Shown: positions 33,497 through 42,906, counted from the stretch's first letter. The stretch: 51,511 nucleotides of DNA from Prevotellaceae bacterium (GCA_031261165.1 JAISJU010000109.1:1-51511), one strand, 5' to 3'. Notes: generated from the sequence alone by a model not told the origin. Numbers and translations are program-made.

Positions 33497-33696
33497 CTCA
33501 AAATAAATCTGTTGAATATATCATCAATAGTAATACCACGCCTAAACCCCTCCTCTTGTTCGGGAGTAAATATATCATCGCTATATTTCGGGCGTTCCAT
33601 TCTGCCTGCGGCAATTAAGCGGTCTTGCTGCCGCATCATTGCTGCTATCTGGCTGTATGTAAGCACATCAGGCTTTTCTAACGTTAATGTTCCCAT
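33493..33696 (-). CDS. Antitoxin-like small protein
   Basis: A 67-aa protein with a short N-terminal strand (MGTLTLEKPDVLTYSQIAAM), an Arg/Gln-rich helix, and an acidic C-terminal part (EQEEGFRRGITIDDIFNRF). The size, charge pattern and 4-bp overlap with the downstream gene suggest an antitoxin. The ATG at 33696 was chosen over an upstream start that adds a hydrophobic leader. Confidence 0.45.
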   Translation of the reverse strand: MGTLTLEKPDVLTYSQIAAMMRQQDRLIAAGRMERPKYSDDIFTPEQEEGFRRGITIDDIFNRFILR

Positions 33697-33750
33697 AATT
33701 ATATATTTTTTCTGCTTGCAAAAATACAATATTATTCCCAAATAAAAAAA

Positions 33751-33776
33751 TAGCCGATAAATAAATTTATCGGCTA
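33751..33776. terminator. Hairpin between the toxin-antitoxin pair and rsmA
   Basis: A perfect 12-bp inverted repeat TAGCCGATAAAT / ATTTATCGGCTA with a 2-nt loop, preceded by an A-run. Confidence 0.55.
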
Positions 33777-33901
33777 CGAAGGTAATGGGCTATATTCTAT
33801 ACTACTAAGGTTACCGGAAAAAAATGCAGGCTTTTTTTACAAGAGGTTTTTTGTTTTCGGAAATTTGTGTTACTTTTGTGGGATTTTTCAGTATAAACAA
33901 A

Positions 33902-34693
33902 ATGCGCAGCAATCAAACATACGTCAAGCCGAAAAAGTTTTTGGGGCAACATTTCCTCAAAGACTTGTCTGTGGCGCAACGCATTGCCGAAACACTGCCG
34001 CTTACAGAAAAAACGGCGGTGTTGGAAATCGGACCCGGAACAGGGGTGCTGACGCAGTTTTTGTTGCAAAATCCGAACATTGATTTGACGGTGGTGGAGT
34101 TGGACAGGGAGTCCGTACCCTACCTGCGGACACATTTCCCTGCATTGGAAAACCGCATTATCGAAGGCGATTTCCTGAAACTTGATTTATCCGCCGTTTT
34201 CAAAGAAAAATTCTTTATTATCGGCAATTATCCCTACAATATTTCGAGCCAGATTTTCTTTAAACTGCTGGACTACCGCGAGCAGGTACCTTGTTTGACG
34301 GGAATGATACAAAAAGAAGTTGCCGAGCGCATCGCCGCGCCGCACGGCAGCAAAACATACGGCATTTTGAGCGTGCTTTTGCAGGCATATTATAATGTGG
34401 AATATCTTTTTACGGTTGACGAAAGGGTTTTTGACCCTCCGCCGAAGGTCAAATCGGCAGTTGTCCGCCTGACGCGAAACGAAGTTGAAAAAATTGATTG
34501 TGACGAAGTTTTGTTTAAAACGGTTGTGAAAACTGCCTTCAACCAGCGGCGAAAAACGCTCCGCAACTCACTTAAATCTTTGATTGACAAAGATAACGAG
34601 ATTTCTCGAAAGGCGATTTTTGATAAACGCCCCGAACAACTGAGCGTTGCCCAATTTATCGAATTAACCAACATAATCCGTTCAAATGTTTAA
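33902..34693 (+). CDS. rsmA: 16S rRNA dimethyladenosine transferase RsmA/KsgA
   Basis: A 263-aa SAM-dependent enzyme that dimethylates two adjacent adenines near the 3' end of 16S rRNA. Motifs: KKFLGQHFLKD at the start, the SAM-binding LEIGPGTGVLTQ, the ribose-contacting VVELDRE, and the catalytic NYPYNISSQIFFKLL. The start at 33902 gives the expected N-terminus; upstream codons encode an untypical leader. Complete and of normal length. Confidence 0.96.
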   Translation: MRSNQTYVKPKKFLGQHFLKDLSVAQRIAETLPLTEKTAVLEIGPGTGVLTQFLLQNPNIDLTVVELDRESVPYLRTHFPALENRIIEGDFLKLDLSAVFKEKFFIIGNYPYNISSQIFFKLLDYREQVPCLTGMIQKEVAERIAAPHGSKTYGILSVLLQAYYNVEYLFTVDERVFDPPPKVKSAVVRLTRNEVEKIDCDEVLFKTVVKTAFNQRRKTLRNSLKSLIDKDNEISRKAIFDKRPEQLSVAQFIELTNIIRSNV

Positions 34694-34761
34694 CTGTTTA
34701 AAAAGTTCAAATTAAACTTTTAAACTTTTTGAACTTTACAAACTTTTTAAACTGAAAAATT

Positions 34762-35709
34762 ATGTCTGAAATAAGAATTTTTTATTCCGATGATAACCGC
34801 CTGAAAATGTCGCGCAGCATTGATATTCTGGAAAAAATTTCAATGAAAAATATCCTGTGGATTGACCTCAACGATGTTACGCTTGACGTAGAAAGCAAAC
34901 TGGAACAATTCCTCAAAATCTACATTCAGGAAGAAGAAGAAATTGAAGAAATCGAAATCAGTTCGCGCTACATTGAAACAGAAGATACGATTGTGGCAAA
35001 TTCCAACTTCCTGATTGCCGAAACGGCAGAACAAGAGCCGATTTCGTTTATCCTGAAAAACAACATTCTCGTGTCCGTGCGCAGTGCCGAACTGAAATCG
35101 TTTAATGAAACCACGCGCAAGATTTTTGCCAACACAAAGAACTATATCAATGGTTTTCAGGTATTTTGCGCCATCATAGAAACCCGCGTAGAACTTGATG
35201 CGGATATGATTGAAGACCTCGCGCTGGAAGTTACAGCATTGAGCAAAAAATTAGTTACCAGCAACTTAGATGAGAATATTTTGTTGGAAATCAAAAACTT
35301 GCAGGAAAAATCAATGCTTATCCGCGAAAACATTGTGGATAAGCAGCGAGTGGTGTCGTCAATCTTGCGTAGCGAACTTTTCCCTGCCGAACTGAAACCA
35401 AAACTAACGATTGTCGTTAAAGACATCAATTCGCTTTACGAACACACGCGTTTCGGTTTCGAGCGGTTGGAGTATTTGCAGGACACTTTTTTAGGTTTGT
35501 TGAATATAGAACAGAATAAAATCATCAAAATATTTACCATCGTAACGGTCATTTTTATGCCGCCCACGCTTATTGCGACCATCTACGGTATGAACTTTGA
35601 TATAATGCCCGAATTGCATTGGCGGTGGGGTTACCTGCTTTCCGTTTTGGCAATGGTGCTGTCGTCGGGATTTACTTTGTGGTATTTTCGCAAGAAGAAA
35701 TGGCTGTAA
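34762..35709 (+). CDS. corA: CorA-type divalent cation transporter
   Basis: A 315-aa protein: a cytoplasmic N-terminal domain, a long coiled-coil helix, then two C-terminal membrane helices. The signature YGMNFD falls between them, and a basic C-terminus (FRKKKWL) follows. It imports Mg2+ or a related divalent ion. Short AAGTT/TTTAAAC repeats fill the gap after rsmA. Confidence 0.92.
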   Translation: MSEIRIFYSDDNRLKMSRSIDILEKISMKNILWIDLNDVTLDVESKLEQFLKIYIQEEEEIEEIEISSRYIETEDTIVANSNFLIAETAEQEPISFILKNNILVSVRSAELKSFNETTRKIFANTKNYINGFQVFCAIIETRVELDADMIEDLALEVTALSKKLVTSNLDENILLEIKNLQEKSMLIRENIVDKQRVVSSILRSELFPAELKPKLTIVVKDINSLYEHTRFGFERLEYLQDTFLGLLNIEQNKIIKIFTIVTVIFMPPTLIATIYGMNFDIMPELHWRWGYLLSVLAMVLSSGFTLWYFRKKKWL

Positions 35710-35718
35710 AAAAGGAAA

Positions 35719-35738
35719 GGTTTCCACGCTTGGAAACC
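35719..35738 (+). terminator. Hairpin after corA
   Basis: GGTTTCCA-CGCT-TGGAAACC (8-bp perfect stem, 4-nt loop) 9 nt after the corA stop. The T-run is weak. The following 140 nt hold no gene. Confidence 0.5.
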
Positions 35739-35877
35739 AATCTTTGTTAACCTTAAATCTAATACTATGAAAAAATCACAGTGCAAAGATACGAGGTTTT
35801 ATGTTATACAGCATAATTTTTCGCGTTAAAAAATGTCAAAAGTATGTTTTTTAACACATTTACTTCACTTTTCTGCC

Positions 35878-36342
35878 TTATAAAAAATGATATAAGAACA
35901 CGATTTCGCCCTCGTAGGCGGGTTTTCGATTGTCTTCTATCTCAAGCGTTACGCCGATGTTTGCCCGTACCACGCCGCGCAGATTGACCGCATTAATGAG
36001 TTTTGCCACTAAGCGCACGCGGCTATTGACCAACACCGGTTGGTTGAATTTCAGCCTTTCGATGCCGTAATTAACCTGCAATTTCAGGTTTTGCACATCT
36101 ACAATCTGATTCCACAAGTGCGGCAAAATGGACAGCGTGAGGTATCCGTGCGCAATTGTGCCTTTAAACGGCGACTCGGTTTTGGCACGTTCTGGCTCGG
36201 TATGTATCCACTGATGGTCGAGCGTGGCATCAGCAAAAAGGTTGATTTGCTCTTGCGTAAATTGGTGGTACTCGGACACACCCAATTCTTGCCCGATAAG
36301 GGCTTGCAGTTCATCGAAACTGTTGATAATTCGTTTTGCCAT
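35878..36342 (-). CDS. MaoC-like dehydratase/hydratase
   Basis: A 154-aa hot-dog-fold protein with the MaoC signature: FADATLDHQWIHTEPERA carries the catalytic Asp and His, followed by GTIAHGYLTLSI. Members hydrate enoyl-CoA thioesters, for example (R)-specific enoyl-CoA hydratases. It lies 14 nt after the detached MetG C-terminal ORF and is probably cotranscribed with it. An intact family member. Confidence 0.88.
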   Translation of the reverse strand: MAKRIINSFDELQALIGQELGVSEYHQFTQEQINLFADATLDHQWIHTEPERAKTESPFKGTIAHGYLTLSILPHLWNQIVDVQNLKLQVNYGIERLKFNQPVLVNSRVRLVAKLINAVNLRGVVRANIGVTLEIEDNRKPAYEGEIVFLYHFL

Positions 36343-36356
36343 ATTATTATTGATTT

Positions 36357-36911
36357 TTATTTTACTTCACTACCCGCCGAAACTGCCTTTTCGGGCTGAA
36401 CGGCAACAAGTTGTCCGTCAGCATTTTCGGCAAACAGAATCATTCCCTGCGACTCAATACCTTTCAACTTTCGCGGTGCAAGGTTGGCAATAAAACACAG
36501 CTGTTTGCCAACCAAATCTTCCGGCTGATAATACTTTGCAATGCCCGAAACAATCGTGCGCTCCCCTACCCCATCGTCTATTTTCAGTTCGAGCAGTTTG
36601 TCGGCTTTCGGCACTTTTGCACAGGCTTTTACTGTGCCTACGCGGATGTCCAATTTCTCAAAATCTGGAAATTCGATGGTTGGTTTTATCGGTACGGGCT
36701 GATGGTTTTTTACCTCGTTTGCTTTTTTGGTGTCGAGGAGTTTTTGAATTTGCGCCTCAACCGCACCGTTTTCTATTTTTTCAAAAAGAAGTCCGACTTC
36801 ACCGAGTTGATGTCCTGCGGGGAGTAAATCGGTTTTACCGAAATCGTTCCATTTCAAACCGTCATTCCTGCGAAAGCAGGAATCCCCCGAAATATTAGAG
36901 TTATTATTCAT
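36357..36911 (-). CDS. Detached C-terminal (tRNA-binding) part of methionyl-tRNA synthetase
   Basis: A 184-aa protein. Residues 1-18 come from a repeat-derived leader ([18 protein letters not shown]). From [18 protein letters not shown] onward it matches the part of a Bacteroidota MetG that follows the catalytic core. From about residue 85 it forms a Trbp111/EMAP-type OB-fold with [20 protein letters not shown] and [13 protein letters not shown]. It should dimerise and bind tRNA. Separated from the core gene by two unrelated genes, it has its own ATG. It may still act in trans, like free Trbp111 proteins. Confidence 0.85.
   Translation of the reverse strand: MNNNSNISGDSCFRRNDGLKWNDFGKTDLLPAGHQLGEVGLLFEKIENGAVEAQIQKLLDTKKANEVKNHQPVPIKPTIEFPDFEKLDIRVGTVKACAKVPKADKLLELKIDDGVGERTIVSGIAKYYQPEDLVGKQLCFIANLAPRKLKGIESQGMILFAENADGQLVAVQPEKAVSAGSEVK
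36861..36888. repeat. REP-type hairpin at the junction of the split metG
   Basis: ATTCCTGC-GAAA-GCAGGAAT (36864-36883), an 8-bp stem with a GAAA tetraloop inside GTCATTCCTGCGAAAGCAGG, is a widespread dispersed repeat. On the minus strand it codes the CFRRNDG peptide of the detached MetG part. It sits within about 10 nt of where the MetG similarity resumes. Confidence 0.75.
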
Positions 36912-36921
36912 GTTTTTATTA

Positions 36922-38088
36922 TTACTGTTTATTTTTGGCTGTCAAAAAACTGCAAAATTCATTCAACGAGCGTTGCAAAACGTCTTTGGGTATCAGTTGG
37001 CGTTCGTATTCGGCAATCATTGTCGGGCTGAGGCTGCGGCTCATCGCATATTCCACCACGCTGTGGTCGGCTTCCTGACAAAGCAAAATGCCGATGCTCG
37101 GATTTTCGTTACTGCGGCGCACATCGCGGTCGAGGGCTTCGAGGTAAAATTCGAGTTGCCCCATATATTCGGGTTTGAATTTGCTGGTTTTCAGTTCAAT
37201 GGCAACCAAACACTGCAAACCTCGGTGAAAAAACAGTAAATCGACTTTGAAAGTAGAATTGCCCACTTGCAATGGATATTCTTTGTCGTAAAAAAGAAAA
37301 TCCTTGACGAGTTCCAGCACAAACTCTTTCATATTGTCCAAAATACCGATTTGTAAGCGTCTTTCGGAGTGTTTTTGCGGCAGTCCGAGAAAATCCACAA
37401 AAATCGTATCTTTCAACATCGGTGCTGCCTGCGGATAAATTTCCTTCAAACCTTTGGAAAGATTGTGCTTGTCGCCCATCAGCGAAGCAAAAGTGTGGTT
37501 TTTGAGGCAACGGCGCAGTTCCTTTATATTTAACCGCTCTTTGAAACAATACAACACATAAAAGATTCTTTCTTCGATTGTTTTACAAGTGTTTATTATC
37601 TCGAAATGATTAGATAAAGTGGTTAAATTCAAAAAGTTAGGAATTTGTGCAGATTCAATCTGCACAAATTGTCCGGATTCAATTTGGACAATTTCAGAAC
37701 TTTCAATTTGTGCAGTCACTGCCTGCACAATTTCGGCATCTTCAATTTGTGCAGTTTCTGATTGCACAATTTGCTTGAGTTTCAATTTTTCTGATAACTC
37801 TAAAAATTCCATCGAAGAATAAGTTTCATAAAGTGAAACCATATTGTAAATATTCCTTCGACTGTACCCGCGCAAAGTCGGGTCTTGCGAGCGCAGGTAT
37901 TCCGAAAGTTGCATAACGGTTTTGCTACCCCACGCAGCATTTTTGAGCCGCGCCGAAACATACGCGCCCACTTCCCACGCCGACTGCAAATTCTCGTTAT
38001 TCACCGCCTGCAAAGCACGCGAGCGACGCAACGAAATCAATTCGTGTACCTGCTGAAATTCTTGTATGGCTAATTTATTGGTATCCAT
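36922..38088 (-). CDS. DUF1016 (YhcG-type) PDDEXK nuclease-like protein
   Basis: A 388-aa protein. The N-terminal DUF1016 domain has [28 protein letters not shown] and [18 protein letters not shown] middle repeat region (about residues 105-150) is built of EIVQ...AQIE units. The C-terminal nuclease-like domain has [33 protein letters not shown], a D...ExK pattern. Such proteins are common in mobile and defence regions, with unproven function. The ATG at 38088 is used; a longer frame upstream is unlikely. It lies inside the split metG locus. Confidence 0.85.
   Translation of the reverse strand: MDTNKLAIQEFQQVHELISLRRSRALQAVNNENLQSAWEVGAYVSARLKNAAWGSKTVMQLSEYLRSQDPTLRGYSRRNIYNMVSLYETYSSMEFLELSEKLKLKQIVQSETAQIEDAEIVQAVTAQIESSEIVQIESGQFVQIESAQIPNFLNLTTLSNHFEIINTCKTIEERIFYVLYCFKERLNIKELRRCLKNHTFASLMGDKHNLSKGLKEIYPQAAPMLKDTIFVDFLGLPQKHSERRLQIGILDNMKEFVLELVKDFLFYDKEYPLQVGNSTFKVDLLFFHRGLQCLVAIELKTSKFKPEYMGQLEFYLEALDRDVRRSNENPSIGILLCQEADHSVVEYAMSRSLSPTMIAEYERQLIPKDVLQRSLNEFCSFLTAKNKQ
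37642..37775. repeat. Chain of palindromic coding repeats in the DUF1016 gene
   Basis: Four consecutive palindromes of 29-31 bp. The first is perfect (AATTTGTGCAGAT-TCA-ATCTGCACAAATT, 37642-37670). The second (37666-37694) overlaps it; two more follow, centred near 37,719 and 37,757. They encode about 13-residue repeats (EIVQ...TAQIE). Each unit can form a hairpin in DNA or RNA. Confidence 0.85.
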
Positions 38089-38149
38089 TATTTTGTCTCG
38101 TTTAGCACGCAGATAACGCGGATTTAACGGATTTGCGCGGATTTTTTGA

Positions 38150-39124
38150 TTATTTCCCGTATTCTGAAATTTGTTCAATAAACGTGTATTCTTTCAATTT
38201 GTTTTTAATATCATCAATATTTGGCGAAATGTCAAGCAGTTGTATATTGTATGTTTTTGGAATACGAAAATGAACTTTTGCACCTGCTTGTTCTAAAATA
38301 TTTTTTACTTTTAATGTATCCACTCCAAAATCAAATGTTACATTAAGACTTCCCCAATGATAAGTGCTGTCATTTAGAGTACCAATAGTTGAAAAATAAA
38401 TATCTTCTTTTTCAATGACAGTTGCAATTTTACTCACATTATTTATCATTTCATCTATTTCTTTTCTAAATTTTTCTGCATCTTTTTCTTCCGCCTCTCT
38501 GCTATATTGTTTGCTTTTTTCTACAAATGAATGAGTTTTGTACTTAATATATACGTTTGGGTAACAATTCAATTTTCCATCTAAAAAAAATATTAGCAAG
38601 CCACTATTTTTCAATTTTTCTTTTACTTCATTAGGAATTATTGTTACAGGAATTGACAGATTGTAGATGTAATGTGTCGGACTTGTTTCAAGTTGTTTTG
38701 CATAGAAATCTAACTGTTTTTGCGTTTTATATGGCTCATAATCAAATATTTCACATTTTTTATTCAAAGAATGAGAATAATATAAACTGTCAATATCATA
38801 AAAAAATGATATTTCATAACTATAACCACATAAATGCAATGAATGTTGTTCTGCCAGAAACAATTTTTGGTCAATCATTATTTCGTTTTTGTCGGTAATC
38901 AATAATGCCACATTTCGTTTTAACGTACTATCTTTTAAAAAATCGAAGTTAGCATAATCAGAACGAGTAAATAAGACATATTTAATATCTTTGACTTCGC
39001 CTGCCTTTGCAATTATCGTTTTTTTTGATTGAGAATAAAGCGAAGAAACTGAAAATACAATACCACCTGCAAGTAGTAGCAGAATGTATATAACAAAAAT
39101 ACTAATCTTATTTAATTTTTTCAT
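38150..39124 (-). CDS. AT-rich membrane-anchored protein of unknown function
   Basis: A 324-aa protein with one N-terminal hydrophobic helix (about residues 6-28, signal anchor). A long periplasmic or exported part has many Lys, Tyr and Ser residues and a charged coiled-coil stretch (EKDAEKFRKEIDEMINN). I do not recognise the family. Its base composition is clearly richer in A and T than that of metG on either side, which suggests transfer. The ATG at 39124 is chosen; 39139 is also possible. It begins only 22 nt after the core metG stop. Confidence 0.6.
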   Translation of the reverse strand: MKKLNKISIFVIYILLLLAGGIVFSVSSLYSQSKKTIIAKAGEVKDIKYVLFTRSDYANFDFLKDSTLKRNVALLITDKNEIMIDQKLFLAEQHSLHLCGYSYEISFFYDIDSLYYSHSLNKKCEIFDYEPYKTQKQLDFYAKQLETSPTHYIYNLSIPVTIIPNEVKEKLKNSGLLIFFLDGKLNCYPNVYIKYKTHSFVEKSKQYSREAEEKDAEKFRKEIDEMINNVSKIATVIEKEDIYFSTIGTLNDSTYHWGSLNVTFDFGVDTLKVKNILEQAGAKVHFRIPKTYNIQLLDISPNIDDIKNKLKEYTFIEQISEYGK

Positions 39125-39146
39125 ATTCAATTTAATCATATTAAAA

Positions 39147-40688
39147 TCAAAGTTCAGACATATTCAACATTCCCCTCAACTTCCTCGAACTGAACGGCAA
39201 AAACGGCTCAAAGGCAATGCTCAAATTAGCGCAAAGTTGCAATGAGATATTCAAAATCGTAGCCACGCGCGACATATCGGTTTTAGCCAATTTCCAAGGC
39301 TCGGTGTCGGCGAGGTATTTATTGCCCACACGCGCCAAGTTCATTGCCTCTCTTTGCGCATCGCGGAAATGAAAATTATCTAATTGATTAGAGATTAGAG
39401 ATTTAAGATTAGAGATTTCTGCTAATGTTTCTTTATCAAAATCCGTAAGTTCCGAAATTTCAGGCACTTTTCCACCAAAATATTTTTGTGTCAAAACCAA
39501 AGTTCTATTCACAAAATTACCATAAATGGCAACCAACTCGTTATTATTTCGTGCCTGAAAATCTTTCCAGGTAAAGTCATTATCCTTTGTTTCGGGCGCA
39601 TTGGCGGTGAGAACGTAGCGCAAAACGTCTTGTTTGTCGGAAAAATCCGTCAAATATTCGTGTAGCCACACCGCCCAATTGCGTGAAGTGCTGATTTTGT
39701 CGCCTTCGAGATTTAAAAACTCATTTGCAGGCACATTTTCTGGCAAAATATACGAGCCTTCGGCTTTGAGCATCGCCGGAAAAACAATGCAATGAAACAC
39801 AATATTATCTTTTCCGATGAAATGCACAAGTTTCGTTTCGGGGTCTTTCCACCACGTTTCCCACGTGTCGGGCAGCAGTTCTTTGGTGTTTGAAATATAA
39901 CCAATCGGCGCGTCAAACCACACGTAAAGCACTTTCCCTTCGCCTTCGGGTATCGGCAACGGAATGCCCCAATCAAGGTCGCGGCTCACGGCGCGGGGCT
40001 GCAAACCCATATCAAGCCAACTTTTGCACTGCCCATAGACATTGGTTTTCCACTCTTTGTGGTCTTCCAAAATCCACTTGCGCAGCCACGCCTCGTGCTT
40101 GTCAAGCGGCAAATACCAATGCTTGGTTTCGCGCAAAACAGGCACAGAGCCGCTGATTGCCGATTTGGGATTTACCAAATCAAGCGGACTGAGCGATGTG
40201 CCGCATTTTTCGCACTGGTCGCCATACGCGCCATCGCTTTGACAATGCGGACAAGTGCCGGTGATGTAGCGGTCGGCGAGGAATTGCTTTGCCTCCTCAT
40301 CGTAATATTGCTCGCTGGTTTTTTCGATAAATTCGCCTTTTTCATAGAGTTTCAAAAAGAAATCAGAGGCAATTTCGCGCTGAATTTTTGACGTGGTGCG
40401 CGAATAAATATCAAAAGAAATGCCGAAATCCTCGAACGATTTTTTGATAATGGCGTGGTATCTATCCACAATATCCTGCGGCGAAACACCCTCTGTTCGG
40501 GCAAGCAAAGTAATCGGCACGCCGTGTTCGTCCGAGCCGCCTACCAAAATAACTTCTTCGCCTTTCAAGCGCAGGTAGCGGGCATAAATATCGGCAGGCA
40601 CATACACGCCCGCCAAATGCCCGATATGCACGGGACCATTTGCATACGGCAAGGCAGCGGTTATGGTTGTACGTTTAAAATTCTTCAT
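39147..40688 (-). CDS. metG: Methionyl-tRNA synthetase catalytic core (C-terminal part detached)
   Basis: A 513-aa enzyme that charges tRNA-Met. HIGH is at residues 21-24. The zinc-binding knob has C146, C149, C159 and C162. The KMSKS-type loop is KISTS at 331-335, and the anticodon-binding helices follow. The protein stops at [10 protein letters not shown], exactly before the segment that continues into the tRNA-binding appendix in normal homologues of about 670-690 aa. That appendix is encoded at 36,357-36,911. The ATG at 40688 was chosen because [17 protein letters not shown] is the usual start. Confidence 0.93.
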   Translation of the reverse strand: MKNFKRTTITAALPYANGPVHIGHLAGVYVPADIYARYLRLKGEEVILVGGSDEHGVPITLLARTEGVSPQDIVDRYHAIIKKSFEDFGISFDIYSRTTSKIQREIASDFFLKLYEKGEFIEKTSEQYYDEEAKQFLADRYITGTCPHCQSDGAYGDQCEKCGTSLSPLDLVNPKSAISGSVPVLRETKHWYLPLDKHEAWLRKWILEDHKEWKTNVYGQCKSWLDMGLQPRAVSRDLDWGIPLPIPEGEGKVLYVWFDAPIGYISNTKELLPDTWETWWKDPETKLVHFIGKDNIVFHCIVFPAMLKAEGSYILPENVPANEFLNLEGDKISTSRNWAVWLHEYLTDFSDKQDVLRYVLTANAPETKDNDFTWKDFQARNNNELVAIYGNFVNRTLVLTQKYFGGKVPEISELTDFDKETLAEISNLKSLISNQLDNFHFRDAQREAMNLARVGNKYLADTEPWKLAKTDMSRVATILNISLQLCANLSIAFEPFLPFSSRKLRGMLNMSEL

Positions 40689-40827
40689 TTGAAATCTTTT
40701 GAGGTGCAAAAGTACGCAAAATTTGGCATTTAACATACAGATTTGAGAGATTTTGCATTATACAAATATTTCACGGATTTATTTTTTCTGAAAAACTTTA
40801 ATGCGTTGAAGATTTTCAGGCTCTACC

Positions 40828-41841
40828 CTACCCTTTTTTATCCAAATATTCTTGCTTAAAAATATCCACACAAAGGAAAAATAGTGAGAGGAACAGCGGT
40901 CCGAAAATGATGCCCCAGAAACCAAACAGCGACAACCCGATAATCACGCCAAAAACAGTGATAAGCGGGTGTGTGTCAGCCATTTTCTTTTGCAAAAGGA
41001 AACGCACGGCATTGTCGGCGTTGGTGAGCAGCAGCACGCAATAAGCACCCAAGCCCAACGCCACCCACCAATTTTGCGTAAAGCCTATAAACAGGCACAA
41101 TGGCAGCCACACAATCGCCGTACCCACCACCGGAATGATGCTTGCAAAACAAGTGAGCAACGCCAGCAACAGCGCATCAGGCACACCAAAAATAAGATAG
41201 CCAATGAAAGCGATAATACCCTGAACAACAGCCAATAATGGTATTCCCACCGCATTGGAAATTACCATCGAATGTACTTTTTTCAACACACTTTTCTTGT
41301 TTTTTTCATTGAAAGGCAACAACTCTGCCAGATAAGTTTCCATTTTGCGACCGTTGAGCAGCATAAAATAAAGGATAAACAGCAACACCAACGCATTGAC
41401 GAGAAACGAACTGATTTCGCCGACAACAATCTGCAAACCCTGCGTAACAAACGATGTCAGCGATTTCAGATTGTCCGCGTTGAAAAGGTCGTAATTGTCA
41501 ATACTAAGGTTGAAACGGCTGATTTCCGCCTGCACAGCGGCAATCAATGCCGAAAAATCGATGTTGATGTTTGCCAGTTTCGACACCAACAGCCACACCG
41601 TCAGAAAAGTCGGAACAAGTATGCAAAGCACCACTTCCAACAACAGCAAAACGGCTGCCAGCGGTCTGTTCCATTTTTTCTTTTCCGTGAGAAAAAACAT
41701 CTGCCGGCGCACCAAAATATAAATGGTAAATGCGCCCAAAAGTCCCGTGAGCATCGGCGAAAACTCGCGAAACAGCAAACTTCCCGACAAAAGGATAAAT
41801 GTTATCAGGAAATATTTCCAATAGCGTTCTTGGATAGTCAT
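40828..41841 (-). CDS. AI-2E family transporter (PF01594-type)
   Basis: A 337-aa protein with about eight membrane helices. The family motif region includes FGVPDALLLALLTCFASIIPVVGTAIVW and PLITVFGVIIGLSLFGFWGIIFGPL. The family was named for autoinducer-2 export but includes ion antiporters; the substrate here is unknown. A stand-alone gene between metG and the polysaccharide cluster. Confidence 0.88.
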   Translation of the reverse strand: MTIQERYWKYFLITFILLSGSLLFREFSPMLTGLLGAFTIYILVRRQMFFLTEKKKWNRPLAAVLLLLEVVLCILVPTFLTVWLLVSKLANINIDFSALIAAVQAEISRFNLSIDNYDLFNADNLKSLTSFVTQGLQIVVGEISSFLVNALVLLFILYFMLLNGRKMETYLAELLPFNEKNKKSVLKKVHSMVISNAVGIPLLAVVQGIIAFIGYLIFGVPDALLLALLTCFASIIPVVGTAIVWLPLCLFIGFTQNWWVALGLGAYCVLLLTNADNAVRFLLQKKMADTHPLITVFGVIIGLSLFGFWGIIFGPLFLSLFFLCVDIFKQEYLDKKG

Positions 41842-41853
41842 AATATTTTAAAT

Positions 41854-42906
41854 TTAGATAGTTTTAACATATTCATAAATACTTTTCCCCATTTTCTCTT
41901 CCGAAAAATTTTCGAGAATATAACTGTGGGCTTTGCGGTTGCTTACGCTTAACAAATCGTTGTCCGACAAAAGCATTTCCATTTTGTTTTTCAAATCCTC
42001 AACATCATAAGGCTCAACGAAAAACGCGCCCTTGCCGTTTTCTATGTAATCAATCGAACTCGGCGTGCGGGTTACAATAACCGTTTTGCCCAGACACATT
42101 GATTGCAAGAAACTCATTTGTCCATACGAATAATTGAACACCGGCAACGGAATGACAACAAATTTTGATGCCTGAATTTCTTTTTTCAGTTCATTAATCG
42201 AAATTCTGCCGAGAAATTCAATATTTTTGTTTTCTTTCGCTGTTTTCAACAGCGAAATACCCGCTATTCGCAACGACAATGAAGTGTTATTCAGCAATTT
42301 AAAAGCATTTATAAGCGTTTCATAATCTCTTTTTCCACTGCCGAATGAAAAAATATAATTTTTTTCTTCCACATTGGGCTGTGGCATAAAATCTTCTATA
42401 TCAATCCCAAAAGGAATAAATCGTGTTCGGGAAACAAGTTCGGGAAACATTTTTTTGTAATTATCAATGATGGCTTTAGAGTGACAAATGATGTATGGCT
42501 TGCTTTTTAATGCAAATTTAATCAACGCGTTTTCTATTTTATTGTCCCGCGCACCATTCATTCCGCCGATGTCGAAAATAATATGCTTTGTTTTTTTTCT
42601 GAAAAATATTGTACATAAAAGCGAGTAAACCAATCCACTTTGCGCTCCGTGTGAAATAACAACATCATATTTTCCCGCGTTTTTGAAAGCCAGAATCGCC
42701 TGCCAAATATAAAACTTTATTTTGACTTCCAACTTATGTAAAATGTTTTTTGCGTGAATATCTATGACATCAATTTGCGCATTCTCGGGAAAATAACGGA
42801 AAAACCAATATTTCTCGCCTTTGATGTATTTGTCGGGCGATTGCAAAGTTATTATATCTTTATCCGTTTTTGTTACTGTCCAATTGGGTAGGAAGAGGAT
42901 TTTCAT
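41854..42906 (-). CDS. Glycosyltransferase (GT4-like)
   Basis: A 350-aa protein with a Rossmann-type N-terminal half (VVISHGAQSG, IIFDIGGMNG). The C-terminal half has the donor-binding pattern IFSFGSGKRDYETLINAF, EFLGRISINELKKEI and SFLQSMCLGKTVIVTRTPS. It probably adds a sugar in the surface polysaccharide pathway. It starts within the last 4 bp of the upstream glycosyltransferase gene. Confidence 0.8.
   Translation of the reverse strand: MKILFLPNWTVTKTDKDIITLQSPDKYIKGEKYWFFRYFPENAQIDVIDIHAKNILHKLEVKIKFYIWQAILAFKNAGKYDVVISHGAQSGLVYSLLCTIFFRKKTKHIIFDIGGMNGARDNKIENALIKFALKSKPYIICHSKAIIDNYKKMFPELVSRTRFIPFGIDIEDFMPQPNVEEKNYIFSFGSGKRDYETLINAFKLLNNTSLSLRIAGISLLKTAKENKNIEFLGRISINELKKEIQASKFVVIPLPVFNYSYGQMSFLQSMCLGKTVIVTRTPSSIDYIENGKGAFFVEPYDVEDLKNKMEMLLSDNDLLSVSNRKAHSYILENFSEEKMGKSIYEYVKTI

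Noticed and set aside
37642-37775. CRISPR-like repeats in the DUF1016 gene
   Set aside because: The repeats are in frame in an intact ORF and overlap each other; there are no spacers.
41272-41952. 226-codon plus-strand frame opposite the AI-2E transporter
   Set aside because: It is rich in Gln, His and Arg, as expected from the antisense of a membrane protein; no family resemblance.
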